Shown: positions 34,235-46,091, counted from the stretch's first letter. The stretch: DNA of 64,000 bases from JALRHH01 sp964590315 (GCA_964590315.1 CAZPVS010000004.1:1-64000), one strand, 5' to 3'. The notes: generated from the letters alone by a model not told the origin. Made by a program: numbers and translations.

Positions 34235-35365
34235 CTATGGGAATCTCAGGAAGATATAGCCGGAGGAGTACTTCCACTCTTCACTGTACTCACCTCGAAG
34301 ACTGGCATTGTATTGTGAAACATAAATTGCCGGACGGCCATTTTTGGTACCGACTGCTTCTACGTACATGACGTGTCCCCATGTACCGCTGTTATCAACT
34401 GCAACATCCCCAGGTTGCGGGCTATCAACAACGTAGCGCCAGCCAGCATCATCCCAGTTATTGGCATTGCCGTAGTACATCGGTGCACGGCGACCAGATC
34501 GTTCGACTGCCCACGCTGCATATGATACGCACTGTCGCGTGCAGTATCCCCATCGGTCAGGACCATCGCCATCGACGCACCCCGGACCTTCGCGCATACT
34601 AAATGGCCAGCCCTCGTACGGATAGTAGCCATTCGTGGGGCTTCCAATCCGCCCACCAATACTGTTACGGGCATTTGCAAGAATCTGCTGTTGGCGGAGT
34701 TCGGCAATCTTGGAGTTGTTGTCTTTGATCTTGTTTGTGAAATCGGTCTTTTGCGCTTCTGTGAATGCCAAGAGACGCTGCTGCTCTGCCCGATTTGCAT
34801 CAGCTTGCCGTTTCAGCGTATTTTGCTCGGTCAAAAGTCGCTCGACTGATTCCTTCTGCTCATTCAACTGAAGCTTGAGGGTAGTAATCTTATCCATGGT
34901 TGTCTTTATCTTGTCTTTAACGGCATCACGGTACTGCTGCTTATCGACAAACTCGCTCAAATCCCGGCTGGAAGCGAGCATTTCAAACGTACTGATGTCA
35001 CCTTCAAGATACATGGCACGGATATTCTGTCCAAGTACACCGCGCTGCCGTGCAAGCTCTTCTTCTGCTTTTTTTATCTCCGCTTGGAGGGCATCGCGCT
35101 GTGCTTCATTAGCCGCTATCTGTGCCTGCAAGCCTGCTATCTGCCGCTCGAGGTCGGCAACGGCACCAGCATAGCTGTCCGCTTGGATGCTCAGCTCGCT
35201 GACTTTCTTCTGGTTCTGGCTGTTCTCTTGTTTGAGCGCGTCAATTTTCTGCTGATAATCATCCGCAAGCACAAACGTATAGGCGCTAAAGGCGCCGACA
35301 AACACAAAGAGGGCTGCAAGAAATGCAACCGATCTGGTGCTGAGTGATAATACTTTTGTTTTCAT
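34235..35365 (-). CDS. Secreted coiled-coil CHAP amidase/endopeptidase (PcsB-like), copy 2
   Basis: From ATG 35365: signal peptide (SVAFLAALFVFVGAFSAYTFVLA), a coiled coil of about 190 residues rich in Gln/Glu/Leu, then a C-terminal CHAP domain with the nucleophile Cys in YCTRQCVSYAAWAVERSG and the His in GTWGHVMYVEAVG. PcsB-type enzymes split septal peptidoglycan and are switched on by FtsEX through the coiled coil. It is the downstream member of a tandem pair with the gene at 35552, separately promoted at 35393-35421. Confidence 0.92.
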   Translation of the reverse strand: MKTKVLSLSTRSVAFLAALFVFVGAFSAYTFVLADDYQQKIDALKQENSQNQKKVSELSIQADSYAGAVADLERQIAGLQAQIAANEAQRDALQAEIKKAEEELARQRGVLGQNIRAMYLEGDISTFEMLASSRDLSEFVDKQQYRDAVKDKIKTTMDKITTLKLQLNEQKESVERLLTEQNTLKRQADANRAEQQRLLAFTEAQKTDFTNKIKDNNSKIAELRQQQILANARNSIGGRIGSPTNGYYPYEGWPFSMREGPGCVDGDGPDRWGYCTRQCVSYAAWAVERSGRRAPMYYGNANNWDDAGWRYVVDSPQPGDVAVDNSGTWGHVMYVEAVGTKNGRPAIYVSQYNASLRGEYSEEWKYSSGYIFLRFP

Positions 35366-35392
35366 GTTTTTGTCTTGTTTATAGACTCCCCT

Positions 35393-35424
35393 ATAATACC
35401 ACAGCACAAGCGTATTGACAATAC
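35393..35424 (-). promoter_or_regulatory. CHAP copy 2 promoter with palindrome over the -35
   Basis: TTGTCA (35416-35421), 17-bp spacer, TATTAT (35393-35398). The -35 lies inside the palindrome GTATTGACAATAC (35412-35424), a likely operator. Confidence 0.6.
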
Positions 35425-35488
35425 TAATTTTTCATGGCTAAGGTAGTGACTTTGCCTGCGGAAACAGCTCCGTATTGATGTACACGAA

Positions 35489-35531
35489 GCCTCGGCAGTT
35501 CATATGCAGCCGCACATGAGCAAGCCGAGGC
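35489..35531 (-). terminator. Hairpin between the two CHAP genes
   Basis: GCCTCGGC and GCCGAGGC form a perfect 8-bp stem with a 27-nt loop just after the CHAP copy 1 stop. There is no T-run, so it may protect the 3' end rather than terminate. Confidence 0.4.
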
Positions 35532-35551
35532 GAGTGATAGTATTACGTGAA

Positions 35552-36670
35552 CTAGAAGTGGATGAAGACGAGGCCAGCAGCGCTCACTTTGGCTTCCGAG
35601 TAACGACCATCCCAACCAGCGTTGTACTGGCTAACGTAGATTGTCCCGTCACCGTAGACTGCCTCAACATACATGACGTGGCCATAGTAGCCGCTGTTAC
35701 TCACCGCGACATCACCAACTCGCGGGTTGCCATCCACGGGGATGCCGGCAGCACGAGCATTATCATCCCATTGATTTGCGTTACCGCGGCCACCCCAGTG
35801 CGGCATATGACGCCCTGATGCGGCCACCTTCCATGCTGTATAGCTGACGCATTGTCGCTTATACATACCCCACGGATCGGCCATTTCATTCGGGAACGGC
35901 ACACCTGCCCAGGGATAGCCACTGCCGTCAACTTTATTAACGACACCGTTGCCGAACAAGCGGGCATTCGCGGCTGCTTGTTCACTGCGTAGCTTGCTGA
36001 TTTTGCTGCTATTTGCGTTCAGCTCGGCATTTAACTTACCGCGCTCTGCCTGGTTCATAGCTAGTAAGCGTGCCTGCTCTGCTCTCTGGGTTGCAAGCTG
36101 CGACTGGACGTTTTTCTGGTCATTGATAACGGTCTCTACCTGGGTTTTCTGTGCGTCAAGTTGCTGCTTGAGCTCATTGATCTTTTTGATAGTGGCAGTA
36201 ATCTTGTCCTTGACCTCATTACGGTATTGCTCTTTGTCAACGAACTTACCAAGATTGTTGCTGGATGCCAGTATTTCAAATGTGCTGATCTCGTCCTCGA
36301 GATACATCGCGCGGATATTTTGCTTCAGCACATTCTTTTCTGCATCAATCTGCTGCTGTGTCACATTAATCTTCACAAGCAGCTGCTGACGCCTCGCCTC
36401 ATTTATCTTGATTTGATTCTCAAGCGAACTGATTTGCCCTGCCAATTGCTGGATTTTTTCTTCAAAGCTTGCAGCTTCACGGGCTAGACTATTTGACTGA
36501 GCACGAATCGCATCGTTCTGCGCCTGCAACTGACGGATTTTCTCGTCATATTGGTCCGCATGGACTGAGCCAAGTACCAGGCTACTGCCTAACACCGCTA
36601 CGGTGAGTATCGTAGCGCTTAAACGTAATATATGTGAGGGTGTTTGTTTGATCGAGTGTAGGTTGATCAT
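35552..36670 (-). CDS. Secreted coiled-coil CHAP amidase/endopeptidase (PcsB-like), copy 1
   Basis: 372 residues with the same plan as its neighbour: signal peptide (TVAVLGSSLVLGSVHADQ), long coiled coil (about 40-240) and CHAP domain with Cys in YKRQCVSYTAWKVAASGRHMP and His in GYYGHVMYVEAV. The two share blocks such as EDEISTFEILASS and QNIRAMYLE, so they arose by tandem duplication. It lies directly downstream of ftsEX, which supports FtsEX-controlled septal hydrolysis. Its 223-bp upstream stretch holds hairpins. Confidence 0.92.
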   Translation of the reverse strand: MINLHSIKQTPSHILRLSATILTVAVLGSSLVLGSVHADQYDEKIRQLQAQNDAIRAQSNSLAREAASFEEKIQQLAGQISSLENQIKINEARRQQLLVKINVTQQQIDAEKNVLKQNIRAMYLEDEISTFEILASSNNLGKFVDKEQYRNEVKDKITATIKKINELKQQLDAQKTQVETVINDQKNVQSQLATQRAEQARLLAMNQAERGKLNAELNANSSKISKLRSEQAAANARLFGNGVVNKVDGSGYPWAGVPFPNEMADPWGMYKRQCVSYTAWKVAASGRHMPHWGGRGNANQWDDNARAAGIPVDGNPRVGDVAVSNSGYYGHVMYVEAVYGDGTIYVSQYNAGWDGRYSEAKVSAAGLVFIHF

Positions 36671-36742
36671 ATGTATAGTATTGAAATAATATTGTTAAGT
36701 TATTACGCACAAATAAAAATAGCCCCCGTGCGAGCACAGAGC

Positions 36743-36776
36743 ACTACTGATTGATGAGTTAATTTACATCGGTAGT
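36743..36776 (-). other. Leader hairpin upstream of CHAP copy 1
   Basis: ACTAC/GTAGT and GATG/CATC arms form an interrupted stem in the ftsX to CHAP gap (36671-36893). An AGGAGGG lies just upstream but meets only an ATG-TAA pair. A weak GC stem with TTTTT (about 36712-36740) follows. It could be an attenuator; no known riboswitch was matched. Confidence 0.3.
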
Positions 36777-36893
36777 AAGTATTCCCTCCTGCTTAAATAA
36801 TTAATACTCAGATAGAGTGAGATATAAGTTTTATGCTAGGTGAGGATGTGAGGATCTAGACTGTCTAAAGCCGTATGAGAATGCGGCCAAAGG

Positions 36894-37853
36894 TTATTTT
36901 GATGTCTTGAATTTTAGATAGCGCCGCGTAGCAATGACAGACGATACGGCCCCAATTAGTATACCTATTGCCAGCTGTCCGGTCAAGATGAGGAAGAAAT
37001 TACTAGTGAAGTACTCACTGGCGAAGTTGATATCAAGCAAGCCGAAACTGCTCGCACCCAGTGCCGAAGATGATACCACAAACAGGAAGTGACAAATTGC
37101 TACTGATAGCGCTGAGGCAATAATGCCGTATGCGACCGTCTCTACTACAAACGGACCACGAATAAACCAGGTGCTAGCGCCCAAGAGACGCATAATCTGA
37201 AGTTCATCCCGACGATTGAATATTGCCATCCGGATAGTGTTGAAAATAATCAACATGGAGACCATGGCAAATACCACCACTCCCACTAACCCAGCCGTCT
37301 GGAAAAATCGCGTGGCACTGGTAATATTGTCGATTGCATCTTTCCGCTCACCCGAGTAAGAGGTGGCATCGGACTGGAGTGCTTTTATTTCCGGGCTTTC
37401 AATAAAGGTCCGTATTTCCTCAATACGGTTAGGATCTGCAGGTTTGATCCGTAAACTTGCCGGCAAGGGATTGTCGGTTTGCGAGATAGCCGCAAGGAGA
37501 TCAGGTTTGTCCTGGTTTGATTGTTTGTAGTCCTCAAGTGCCTGGTCTTTAGAGACATACTCGATGGATTTCACGTTTTCGAGCGATTTAAATTTATCCG
37601 TTAACTCTTCGCGCTTTTGAGGTGTCACATCATCCTTAAGATAGACAGATATATCAATCTTGTCAGTAATCTGTTCAATGGTGTTTGTGAAGGTTGCGCT
37701 GGAAATGATTGAAAAGAGTATGATTGTGAGGGTAATGACCATCACGGCGATAGCCGCCACCGCCAAAGTCAGGTTGCGCATAAAATTCTGCAAACCCGTC
37801 TTGACGACGCGCCACTGTGTGATTAGAAAGTGATTGCCTGGTGCGCGTGCCAT
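36894..37853 (-). CDS. ftsX: Cell division membrane protein FtsX
   Basis: 319 residues with four membrane helices (about 20-45, 190-215, 235-262, 283-305) and one large external loop (about 50-185) that contacts peptidoglycan hydrolases. The N-terminal FMRNLTLAVAAIAVMVITL and the helix pair near MRLLGASTWFIRGPFVVETVAYGIIA are typical. It pairs with FtsE; the stop and start of the two genes overlap by one base. A short GCCG/CGGC hairpin follows the stop. Confidence 0.95.
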   Translation of the reverse strand: MARAPGNHFLITQWRVVKTGLQNFMRNLTLAVAAIAVMVITLTIILFSIISSATFTNTIEQITDKIDISVYLKDDVTPQKREELTDKFKSLENVKSIEYVSKDQALEDYKQSNQDKPDLLAAISQTDNPLPASLRIKPADPNRIEEIRTFIESPEIKALQSDATSYSGERKDAIDNITSATRFFQTAGLVGVVVFAMVSMLIIFNTIRMAIFNRRDELQIMRLLGASTWFIRGPFVVETVAYGIIASALSVAICHFLFVVSSSALGASSFGLLDINFASEYFTSNFFLILTGQLAIGILIGAVSSVIATRRYLKFKTSK

Positions 37854-38533
37854 TACTGTTGGTACTCCGCATGCGCTCGATCGCTCACCACTCTGCCATC
37901 CTCAATGGTAATAACCCGCCGCTTCAAGCGATTCACGATTTCTATATTATGTGTAGTGAGTAGTACCGTAGTACCATAGCGATTGATTTTTTCCAGTATC
38001 TTAATAATGTCCCAGGCGTGCTTAGGGTCAAGGTTACCTGTAGGCTCATCAGCAATCAAAATCTTTGGTTGCCGGACAATAGCACGGGCGATTGCCACTC
38101 GCTGGCGTTCACCACCTGAGAGTTCCAGTGGCATACGCTTCTCCTTCCCCTTCAGCCCAACAATATCCAGAACTCGCGGGACCGTGTGGTCAATCTCTTT
38201 ATTACCAAAACCGACTATTTCAAGGGCAAAAGCAACATTCTCAAACACATTCTTGTTCTGAAGCAGCTTGAAATCCTGAAACACGACACCAATCTTCCGG
38301 CGTAACAGTGGAATATCTTTATCTTTGAGTTTGTCGTAATCGATACCACCGATGACAATTTTGCCACTTGTTTGTCGTTCTTCTCGCGTCAGGAGCTTCA
38401 GGAGGGTGGATTTGCCCGCCCCACTCTTCCCGATAATAATGACGAATTCCTTAGGTTCTACATGCAGCGTCACCCGGTCGAGTGCCGTACTATTGCGGTT
38501 ATATACTTTGGTTACCCTGTCCAATAAAATCAT
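37853..38533 (-). CDS. ftsE: Cell division ATPase FtsE
   Basis: 226-residue ABC ATPase driving FtsX. Walker A GKSGAGKSTLL (about 34-44), Q-loop VFQDFKLL, signature LSGGERQRVAIARAI, Walker B ILIADEPTGNLD and switch H in LLTTHNIE are all present. The ATG lies 7 nt after an extended -10 (TGGTATAAT at 38541-38549), so the ftsEX mRNA should be leaderless. Confidence 0.97.
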   Translation of the reverse strand: MILLDRVTKVYNRNSTALDRVTLHVEPKEFVIIIGKSGAGKSTLLKLLTREERQTSGKIVIGGIDYDKLKDKDIPLLRRKIGVVFQDFKLLQNKNVFENVAFALEIVGFGNKEIDHTVPRVLDIVGLKGKEKRMPLELSGGERQRVAIARAIVRQPKILIADEPTGNLDPKHAWDIIKILEKINRYGTTVLLTTHNIEIVNRLKRRVITIEDGRVVSDRAHAEYQQ

Positions 38534-38540
38534 TATGTTT

Positions 38541-38549
38541 ATTATACCA
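38541..38549 (-). promoter_or_regulatory. Extended -10 promoter of ftsEX, leaderless
   Basis: TGGTATAAT, AAACATA, ATG (38533). No -35 of note. Confidence 0.6.
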
Positions 38550-38629
38550 AGGAATAGTCCTCAGGTATAAATTTCACACCCTTATCGTCTCGCTAACCTG
38601 CACAAAGATACCAAAAGTTACAGCGGTGC

Positions 38630-39721
38630 TTAGTGCTGCTGTCCGATGCTCCATTCAAGATAAGCATCGATGAAATCATTAAGACTGCCGTCCAGGACAG
38701 TGTCAGGGTCACTTGTTTCGTGACGTGTTCTAAGATCCTTGACCTGTTTGTATGGGTGAAGAACGTAGCTGCGAATTTGGTTACCCCATGCAGCCTGCTC
38801 GTTAGGGCCTTTCAGCTCACGAATATTATCCTGATGTTGTTCGAGCTGTAATTGGGCGAGCTTGGACCGCAAGATGGTGAGAGCGGTCTCTTTGTTTTGC
38901 AACTGAGAGCGTTCATTTTGAATGGCAACCACAATCCCAGTTGGCATATGGGTCACCCGAACGGCTGAATCTGTCGTGTTAACGGACTGGCCGCCGTGTC
39001 CACCGCTTCGATACACGTCTATCTTGAGGTCTTTATCGTCAATTTGAACCACATCTGGTTGTTCAATTTTGGGTAATACTTCGACTTTTGCAAAGCTAGT
39101 TTGCCGTAAGTTGTCACTATTAAACGGGCTGAGGCGCACTAAACGATGGACACCATGCTCGCTTTTTATCTTACCGAACGCATAAGGCCCTGATATTTCA
39201 ATTGTCACACTCTTGATGCCGGCCTCTTCACCGACTGACTCATCATCTACCGTAACTTTGTAGTTATTTTGCTCGGCCCACCGCACATACATGCGAAGTA
39301 GCATGCCTGCCCAATCCTGGGCGTCTGTACCCCCCGCCCCTGCGTGGATACTGAGAATCGCATCCATGTCATCAAACGGCCCGCTATACCGAAGGTCTTG
39401 TTTCAGTTCTTGCAGTGTCACTTCTGCACTCTGCAGTTGCTGGGTCAGCTCGGTCTGCAAAGCATCATCGCCAAGGGTGCAGAGTTCAACGATCTCTGAT
39501 AGTCTAGCGGTCAGCTGCTGCCACGGCGTCACAGTTGCTTCTAATTTGGCCTGCTGTTTTGCGAGATTTTGCGCATGCATATTGTCACGCCACACCGCAG
39601 GATCGGCGAGTGCAGTTGCCAGACTGTCTCGTTCTGCAATTTTGGTATCCAGTGACAACGCAGTAGTCAGTGAAGTGACTTCCTTGAGTAATAATTGTGA
39701 ACGTTTTGTTAGTTCATCCAT
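38630..39721 (-). CDS. prfB: Peptide chain release factor 2
   Basis: RF2 reads UAA and UGA stops. 363 residues with the SPF recognition tripeptide (RLVRLSPFNSDNLRQ) and the catalytic GGQ in RSGGHGGQSVNTTDS. Presence of RF2 implies UGA is a normal stop in this genome. The frame is continuous; the programmed +1 frameshift known from many prfB genes is absent. The ATG is 6 nt after TATGAT, so the mRNA may be leaderless and classic control is gone. Confidence 0.96.
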   Translation of the reverse strand: MDELTKRSQLLLKEVTSLTTALSLDTKIAERDSLATALADPAVWRDNMHAQNLAKQQAKLEATVTPWQQLTARLSEIVELCTLGDDALQTELTQQLQSAEVTLQELKQDLRYSGPFDDMDAILSIHAGAGGTDAQDWAGMLLRMYVRWAEQNNYKVTVDDESVGEEAGIKSVTIEISGPYAFGKIKSEHGVHRLVRLSPFNSDNLRQTSFAKVEVLPKIEQPDVVQIDDKDLKIDVYRSGGHGGQSVNTTDSAVRVTHMPTGIVVAIQNERSQLQNKETALTILRSKLAQLQLEQHQDNIRELKGPNEQAAWGNQIRSYVLHPYKQVKDLRTRHETSDPDTVLDGSLNDFIDAYLEWSIGQQH

Positions 39722-39750
39722 GCAGTAATCATACTCTATCTTGTCGTAAC

Positions 39751-41100
39751 CTAGACGCTACTTCGGGAGAGTGACGCTCCATAGTTATCTGGGAGGCGGA
39801 TATCCGCATGGTTCCACAGTGGTTTTACGTGGGTATACAGTCCGTCGACAAATTCATGACCCGAACTCCCGAGACAGCCGAGTCCCCATATATTATCGGC
39901 AAACATGGCCTGCGATATAGCAACAATCGCTTCCTTAGTAACTGCATCGATACGCCGAGGAATGTCATAATAGTCATCGATTGCTTCATCGAAAAAGTAT
40001 CGCGAACTATATCCTGACGCCGTCCCGCTGACCGTTTGGCCGCTCCGTTGATACCGACCCAGAGCATACTGCTTTGCGCTGGCAACATCTTCACTATTCA
40101 ACTTGGCCTCAAACACAGCCTCGAGCTCACGGGTAATGATGTCGAATAATTTGGTCACGTTTTTGGGCATAACCTGCGCCCCAAACCACCAATTGCTACT
40201 ATGTGCCGTCTGACCAAACCCAGAACTCATACTGTACACCAAACCACGCTCACGGGCAGTCCCGAGAATGCGCGAATAGAGTGTCTCAGTAAGCATGGTA
40301 TTGATTAGGCTAAGTGCATCTGTTTCTGGGTCGGAAATGCGTGCGTGCCTGAAGCTATCCAGATAAAAATAAAGGTTTTCTACACTCTCATTGTGAATAT
40401 AGAGCGGTTCTTGGAGCGCTACCGGTATTTCTCGTGGCAATGCCAGTCGTTCGTTTCCCTGTTCAAGCTCAATATTCTCAAATAAATCTTCGAGAATTTT
40501 TTGTCGCTTTGGTGCAATATTACCTGCTATGACAAACCGTAAATTACGAGCGGTATGCGTGGCACTGTAATGCTCAAAGATATCCTCCAGCTTCACATTA
40601 TCCATCAGCTGCAATCGTGTTTGATCCGTCAGAACCTTAAACCCATATGCTTCACGAAGCGCAAGGCTCAAATTACGGAAATGATTATTGCTACGCGCGG
40701 TCAGTTCTTCGCGCACATTACCAAATTCCGCCTCAAATTCCTCTGCTAAAAAGAGTGGCTTGGTGATGGCGGTGAGTAAGAGATCTGCGACTCTATCCCA
40801 CTCAAAGTCGGCACATTCGGCCTCGTAGGTTATGTCGTAGCTCCCAGTGCTTGCGTTGCAGTACGCGCCGTTTTTCTCAAACTCTGCCTGGAACAAACGT
40901 GCTTTCGGTATCAACTCATTTGCTCCAAGAAGCACATGTTCCATAAGATGCGGGGTCTCCCACTTTTCTTTGGCGACAAGATATTCACCTGCCCGAAAGT
41001 TTATCTCAAATGTCATGACGGAAGCATCGGGGATATGCACGAATAGGCCTTTGATGCCGTTGGCGAGAGCAACTTCAGAAACAGCATGTTTCATGGGCAA
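39751..41100 (-). CDS. M16-family zinc peptidase
   Basis: 449-residue pitrilysin/insulinase-type peptidase (processing-peptidase-like half). The inverted zinc motif HxxEH is seen in TPHLMEHVLLGAN, with the downstream Glu in FEAEFGNVREELTARSN. The C-terminal M16 domain (EPLYIHNESVENLYFYLDSF onward) is present. No signal peptide, so probably cytosolic. Good Shine-Dalgarno (AAGGAGG). Substrate unknown. Confidence 0.92.
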   Translation of the reverse strand: MPMKHAVSEVALANGIKGLFVHIPDASVMTFEINFRAGEYLVAKEKWETPHLMEHVLLGANELIPKARLFQAEFEKNGAYCNASTGSYDITYEAECADFEWDRVADLLLTAITKPLFLAEEFEAEFGNVREELTARSNNHFRNLSLALREAYGFKVLTDQTRLQLMDNVKLEDIFEHYSATHTARNLRFVIAGNIAPKRQKILEDLFENIELEQGNERLALPREIPVALQEPLYIHNESVENLYFYLDSFRHARISDPETDALSLINTMLTETLYSRILGTARERGLVYSMSSGFGQTAHSSNWWFGAQVMPKNVTKLFDIITRELEAVFEAKLNSEDVASAKQYALGRYQRSGQTVSGTASGYSSRYFFDEAIDDYYDIPRRIDAVTKEAIVAISQAMFADNIWGLGCLGSSGHEFVDGLYTHVKPLWNHADIRLPDNYGASLSRSSV

Positions 41101-41128
41101 AGCCTCCTTGGCTTTGGTTAATCATTAT

Positions 41129-43723
<2,595 letters not shown>

Positions 43724-43861
43724 GAACTTCCCCTCTCTCTGAAAAGTCAGTCAATCCTACCGATAGATAATCAATGTACCTATTGTACCGCAATAAGGGG
43801 TGGTGAATGAAGTATTTTTCCCAACAATGTTTTGAAGGCACGTTTTTGATGTGACAACACT

Positions 43862-43891
43862 AAAAAAGCCGCCTCTATGACGGCGGCTTTT
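43862..43891 (-). terminator. Terminator of the hibernation factor gene
   Basis: Minus strand: GCCGCC, 8-nt loop, GGCGGC, TTTTTT. Confidence 0.92.
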
Positions 43892-43896
43892 GATAG

Positions 43897-44258
43897 CTAT
43901 ACTTCAGCGGGGGTGCGACGTAATCGCAATAATACCCGTCTATGGATGCGGAGACTGCCATGTGTCTCTTTATACTTCTTCAGTTGATTCTTGAGTTTTG
44001 CCTCGACAATATCAACAGCAGCAAACATATTGATAGTCGACTCCTTGACGGTGATAACACTGCCAGGGACATGGAGCACGACTTCACAGAGGTTTTCTTT
44101 CTTGGCCTTAATCTTGACTTCTTTGACAAAAATTTCAGCATGGGCTGACTCACGGGCGCGGCGCGGCATATAACGGTCGAGCTTGCCTATCTTCTTGGTA
44201 NNNNNNNNNNATCTGTGAGTACAGCATGGACCCCATTGATCTCTAATTTTTGGATCAT
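43897..44258 (-). CDS. hpf: Ribosome hibernation factor HPF/RaiA (interrupted by N gap)
   Basis: Short-type ribosome-associated inhibitor that binds the 30S decoding region in starvation. From ATG 44258 (AAAGGAGGGAG upstream) the first 16 codons read MIQKLEINGVHAVLTD; after the ten N the frame resumes TKKIGKLDRYMPRRARESA and runs to the stop. The two parts are in frame only if the true gap is 2 mod 3; family alignment suggests about 17 nt. A TATAAT box and a TATGAAC/GTTCATA hairpin lie in the leader. Confidence 0.88.
44201..44210. other. Assembly gap (ten N)
   Basis: Placeholder run inside hpf. Its length does not fit the reading frame, so it is nominal. Confidence 0.95.
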
Positions 44259-44399
44259 ATACACTCCCTCCTTTTACGGTTTAAAGTACGTCTATGAACA
44301 TGGTGTGTTCATACAATTATTATACGCCATTATTCCACTATGCATTGTGAGTATCATCACGTCACGTCATGAAGTTACTCGAATATACGTGGGATGATA

Positions 44400-45704
44400 T
44401 TAAATCTGTTGCTTGCCGCCCATGTATGGCCGGAGGACTTCTGGAATCACAACCTTGCCATCTGCCGTCTGGAAGTTTTCTATGATTGCTACCATGGTCC
44501 TGCCCATCGCAAATGCCGTCGCGTCGTTGGTATGGACCAGTTCTACGCTGCCATCGCCCCGTTTCGTGCGCGTCTTGAGACGACGTGCCTGGTAGTCTGT
44601 CATGTAGTCGGCAGTGTGTGTTTCTCGATATTTGTTCTGTCCCGGGAGCCATGCTTCAATATCGACGCCACGAGCATTTGGCTTGCCAATGTCAGCCGTA
44701 CATTTCATGAGTACATGATATGGAATGCCGATTTGCTGCATGAAATACTCCTGAAGAGCTATCACAAACAGATGCTCGTCCGGGCCGGTATCAGCGGTAC
44801 TGAATACTTCCATTTCGAGCTTATCGAACTGGTGCATTCGAATAATACCTTCGTTATCTTTGCCGTAAGTTCCCGCTTCTTGGCGGAAGCTCGTTGAGTA
44901 GCCAATATAACGGACAGGGAGATCGGATTCAGCAATAAATTCGTCAGCGTACATACTGCCAAGCGTGTGTTCTGCGCTACCAATGAGCCAAAGATTGTCA
45001 TCGTCACCATCGATATGATAACGGTCTTCTCGCGGTTCCAGTCGGTCCATTTGATCATAGACATCTTCACGTATCATTACCGGCGGTAAAATAGGTGTGA
45101 ACGGCGTAGCCTGTATGTTTAATGTATTATCTGTAATGATCTTTTCAAGTACTGTTTGGTTGGTCAGAGTATCGAGTACAAACTGTATGAGTGCAAACTG
45201 CAACTGAACGAGCTCACCCTTGATGTATGCGAAGCGAGACCCCGTAACCTTCGCGGCACGTTCCTTATCAATCCAGTCGCGCTGGGCGGCTATCTCCCAG
45301 TGGTTTTTTGGCTCAAAACCAAACTGTGGTTTGTCACCCCATACCTTGATTTCAACATTCTCGTCTTCCGTCCTACCAACGGGAACATCATCGGCTGGCA
45401 TGTTAGGCACTTTTTTGAGCAGGTGAAAAAACTCTTGCTCAATTGCGTTCAACTGATGCTCAAGATCTGCGAGCTGATTCTTTACCTCACGCCCTTTGGT
45501 AACCTGATCTTCAGATGGTTTTTGACCTTTCATGCTCGCAGCTATCTCATTGCGTGCCTGACGTAATGTTTCTACTTGCTGCTGTAGTTCACGACGTTCA
45601 GTGTCGAAACCAAGCAGTTGGGTAATGTCTACTGAGTAGCCTTTTTGTGTGCTTTTTTCTGCAACAAGCTCTGGATTATCTCGAATATACTGAATATCAA
45701 TCAT
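44400..45704 (-). CDS. serS: Seryl-tRNA synthetase
   Basis: Class II synthetase charging tRNA-Ser. 434 residues: N-terminal tRNA-binding coiled coil (about 25-105), then the catalytic core with motif 2 FRQEAGTYGKDNEGIIRMHQFDKLEME and motif 3 AFAMGRTMVAIIENFQ. The ATG is 6 nt after TATAAT (45711-45716), so the mRNA is probably leaderless. Confidence 0.96.
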   Translation of the reverse strand: MIDIQYIRDNPELVAEKSTQKGYSVDITQLLGFDTERRELQQQVETLRQARNEIAASMKGQKPSEDQVTKGREVKNQLADLEHQLNAIEQEFFHLLKKVPNMPADDVPVGRTEDENVEIKVWGDKPQFGFEPKNHWEIAAQRDWIDKERAAKVTGSRFAYIKGELVQLQFALIQFVLDTLTNQTVLEKIITDNTLNIQATPFTPILPPVMIREDVYDQMDRLEPREDRYHIDGDDDNLWLIGSAEHTLGSMYADEFIAESDLPVRYIGYSTSFRQEAGTYGKDNEGIIRMHQFDKLEMEVFSTADTGPDEHLFVIALQEYFMQQIGIPYHVLMKCTADIGKPNARGVDIEAWLPGQNKYRETHTADYMTDYQARRLKTRTKRGDGSVELVHTNDATAFAMGRTMVAIIENFQTADGKVVIPEVLRPYMGGKQQI

Positions 45705-45710
45705 GCGCGT

Positions 45711-45716
45711 ATTATA
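45711..45716 (-). promoter_or_regulatory. -10 box of leaderless serS mRNA
   Basis: TATAAT, ACGCGC, ATG (45704). Confidence 0.55.
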
Positions 45717-45743
45717 TCGCTTCCCTTGCGTGTTACCTAGTAT

Positions 45744-46091
45744 TTACGACTGCGTATCGGGTTTACGTACCAATGCCATAAGCTCTTCCAAAGCATTTTC
45801 GTGGGAAAATACCTCACCGGCAAAAACACGGAGTGACTCAGGTCGCTCACCAGTATGCACCAATCGATATAGCGTTGGATCGAGTTCTGTTAGGCCTTCT
45901 GAATCACCCATCATCAGCTTGCCCGCCCAGAGTCTCCCGTGTTCCATGGCGCGCGGGTGATTATGCCTAATGCGAGCCAGGATATCTCCGACTATGGCAA
46001 CTTGCTCATCTGTTGGTTCATATATTATTTCACCGTACTCATCGGTCATCTCAGCGTAATGTGTTTCGTATTCTTGTATGTTGTTTCTCAT
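45744..46091 (-). CDS. Uncharacterised acidic protein
   Basis: Not recognised. 115 residues, soluble, rich in Glu/His/Tyr at the start (YETHYAEMTDEYGEIIYEPT) and helical after that. Single gene with a short leader. A complete reading frame that fits between serS and the nuclease gene on the same strand. Confidence 0.6.
   Translation of the reverse strand: MRNNIQEYETHYAEMTDEYGEIIYEPTDEQVAIVGDILARIRHNHPRAMEHGRLWAGKLMMGDSEGLTELDPTLYRLVHTGERPESLRVFAGEVFSHENALEELMALVRKPDTQS

Noticed and set aside
35408..35551. c-di-AMP (ydaO-type) riboswitch before CHAP copy 2
   Set aside because: The promoter lies downstream of the hairpin, so the hairpin would not be in that mRNA, and conserved core bases were not found.
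38630..39721. Programmed frameshift in prfB
   Set aside because: The frame is continuous from the first ATG with no early UGA.
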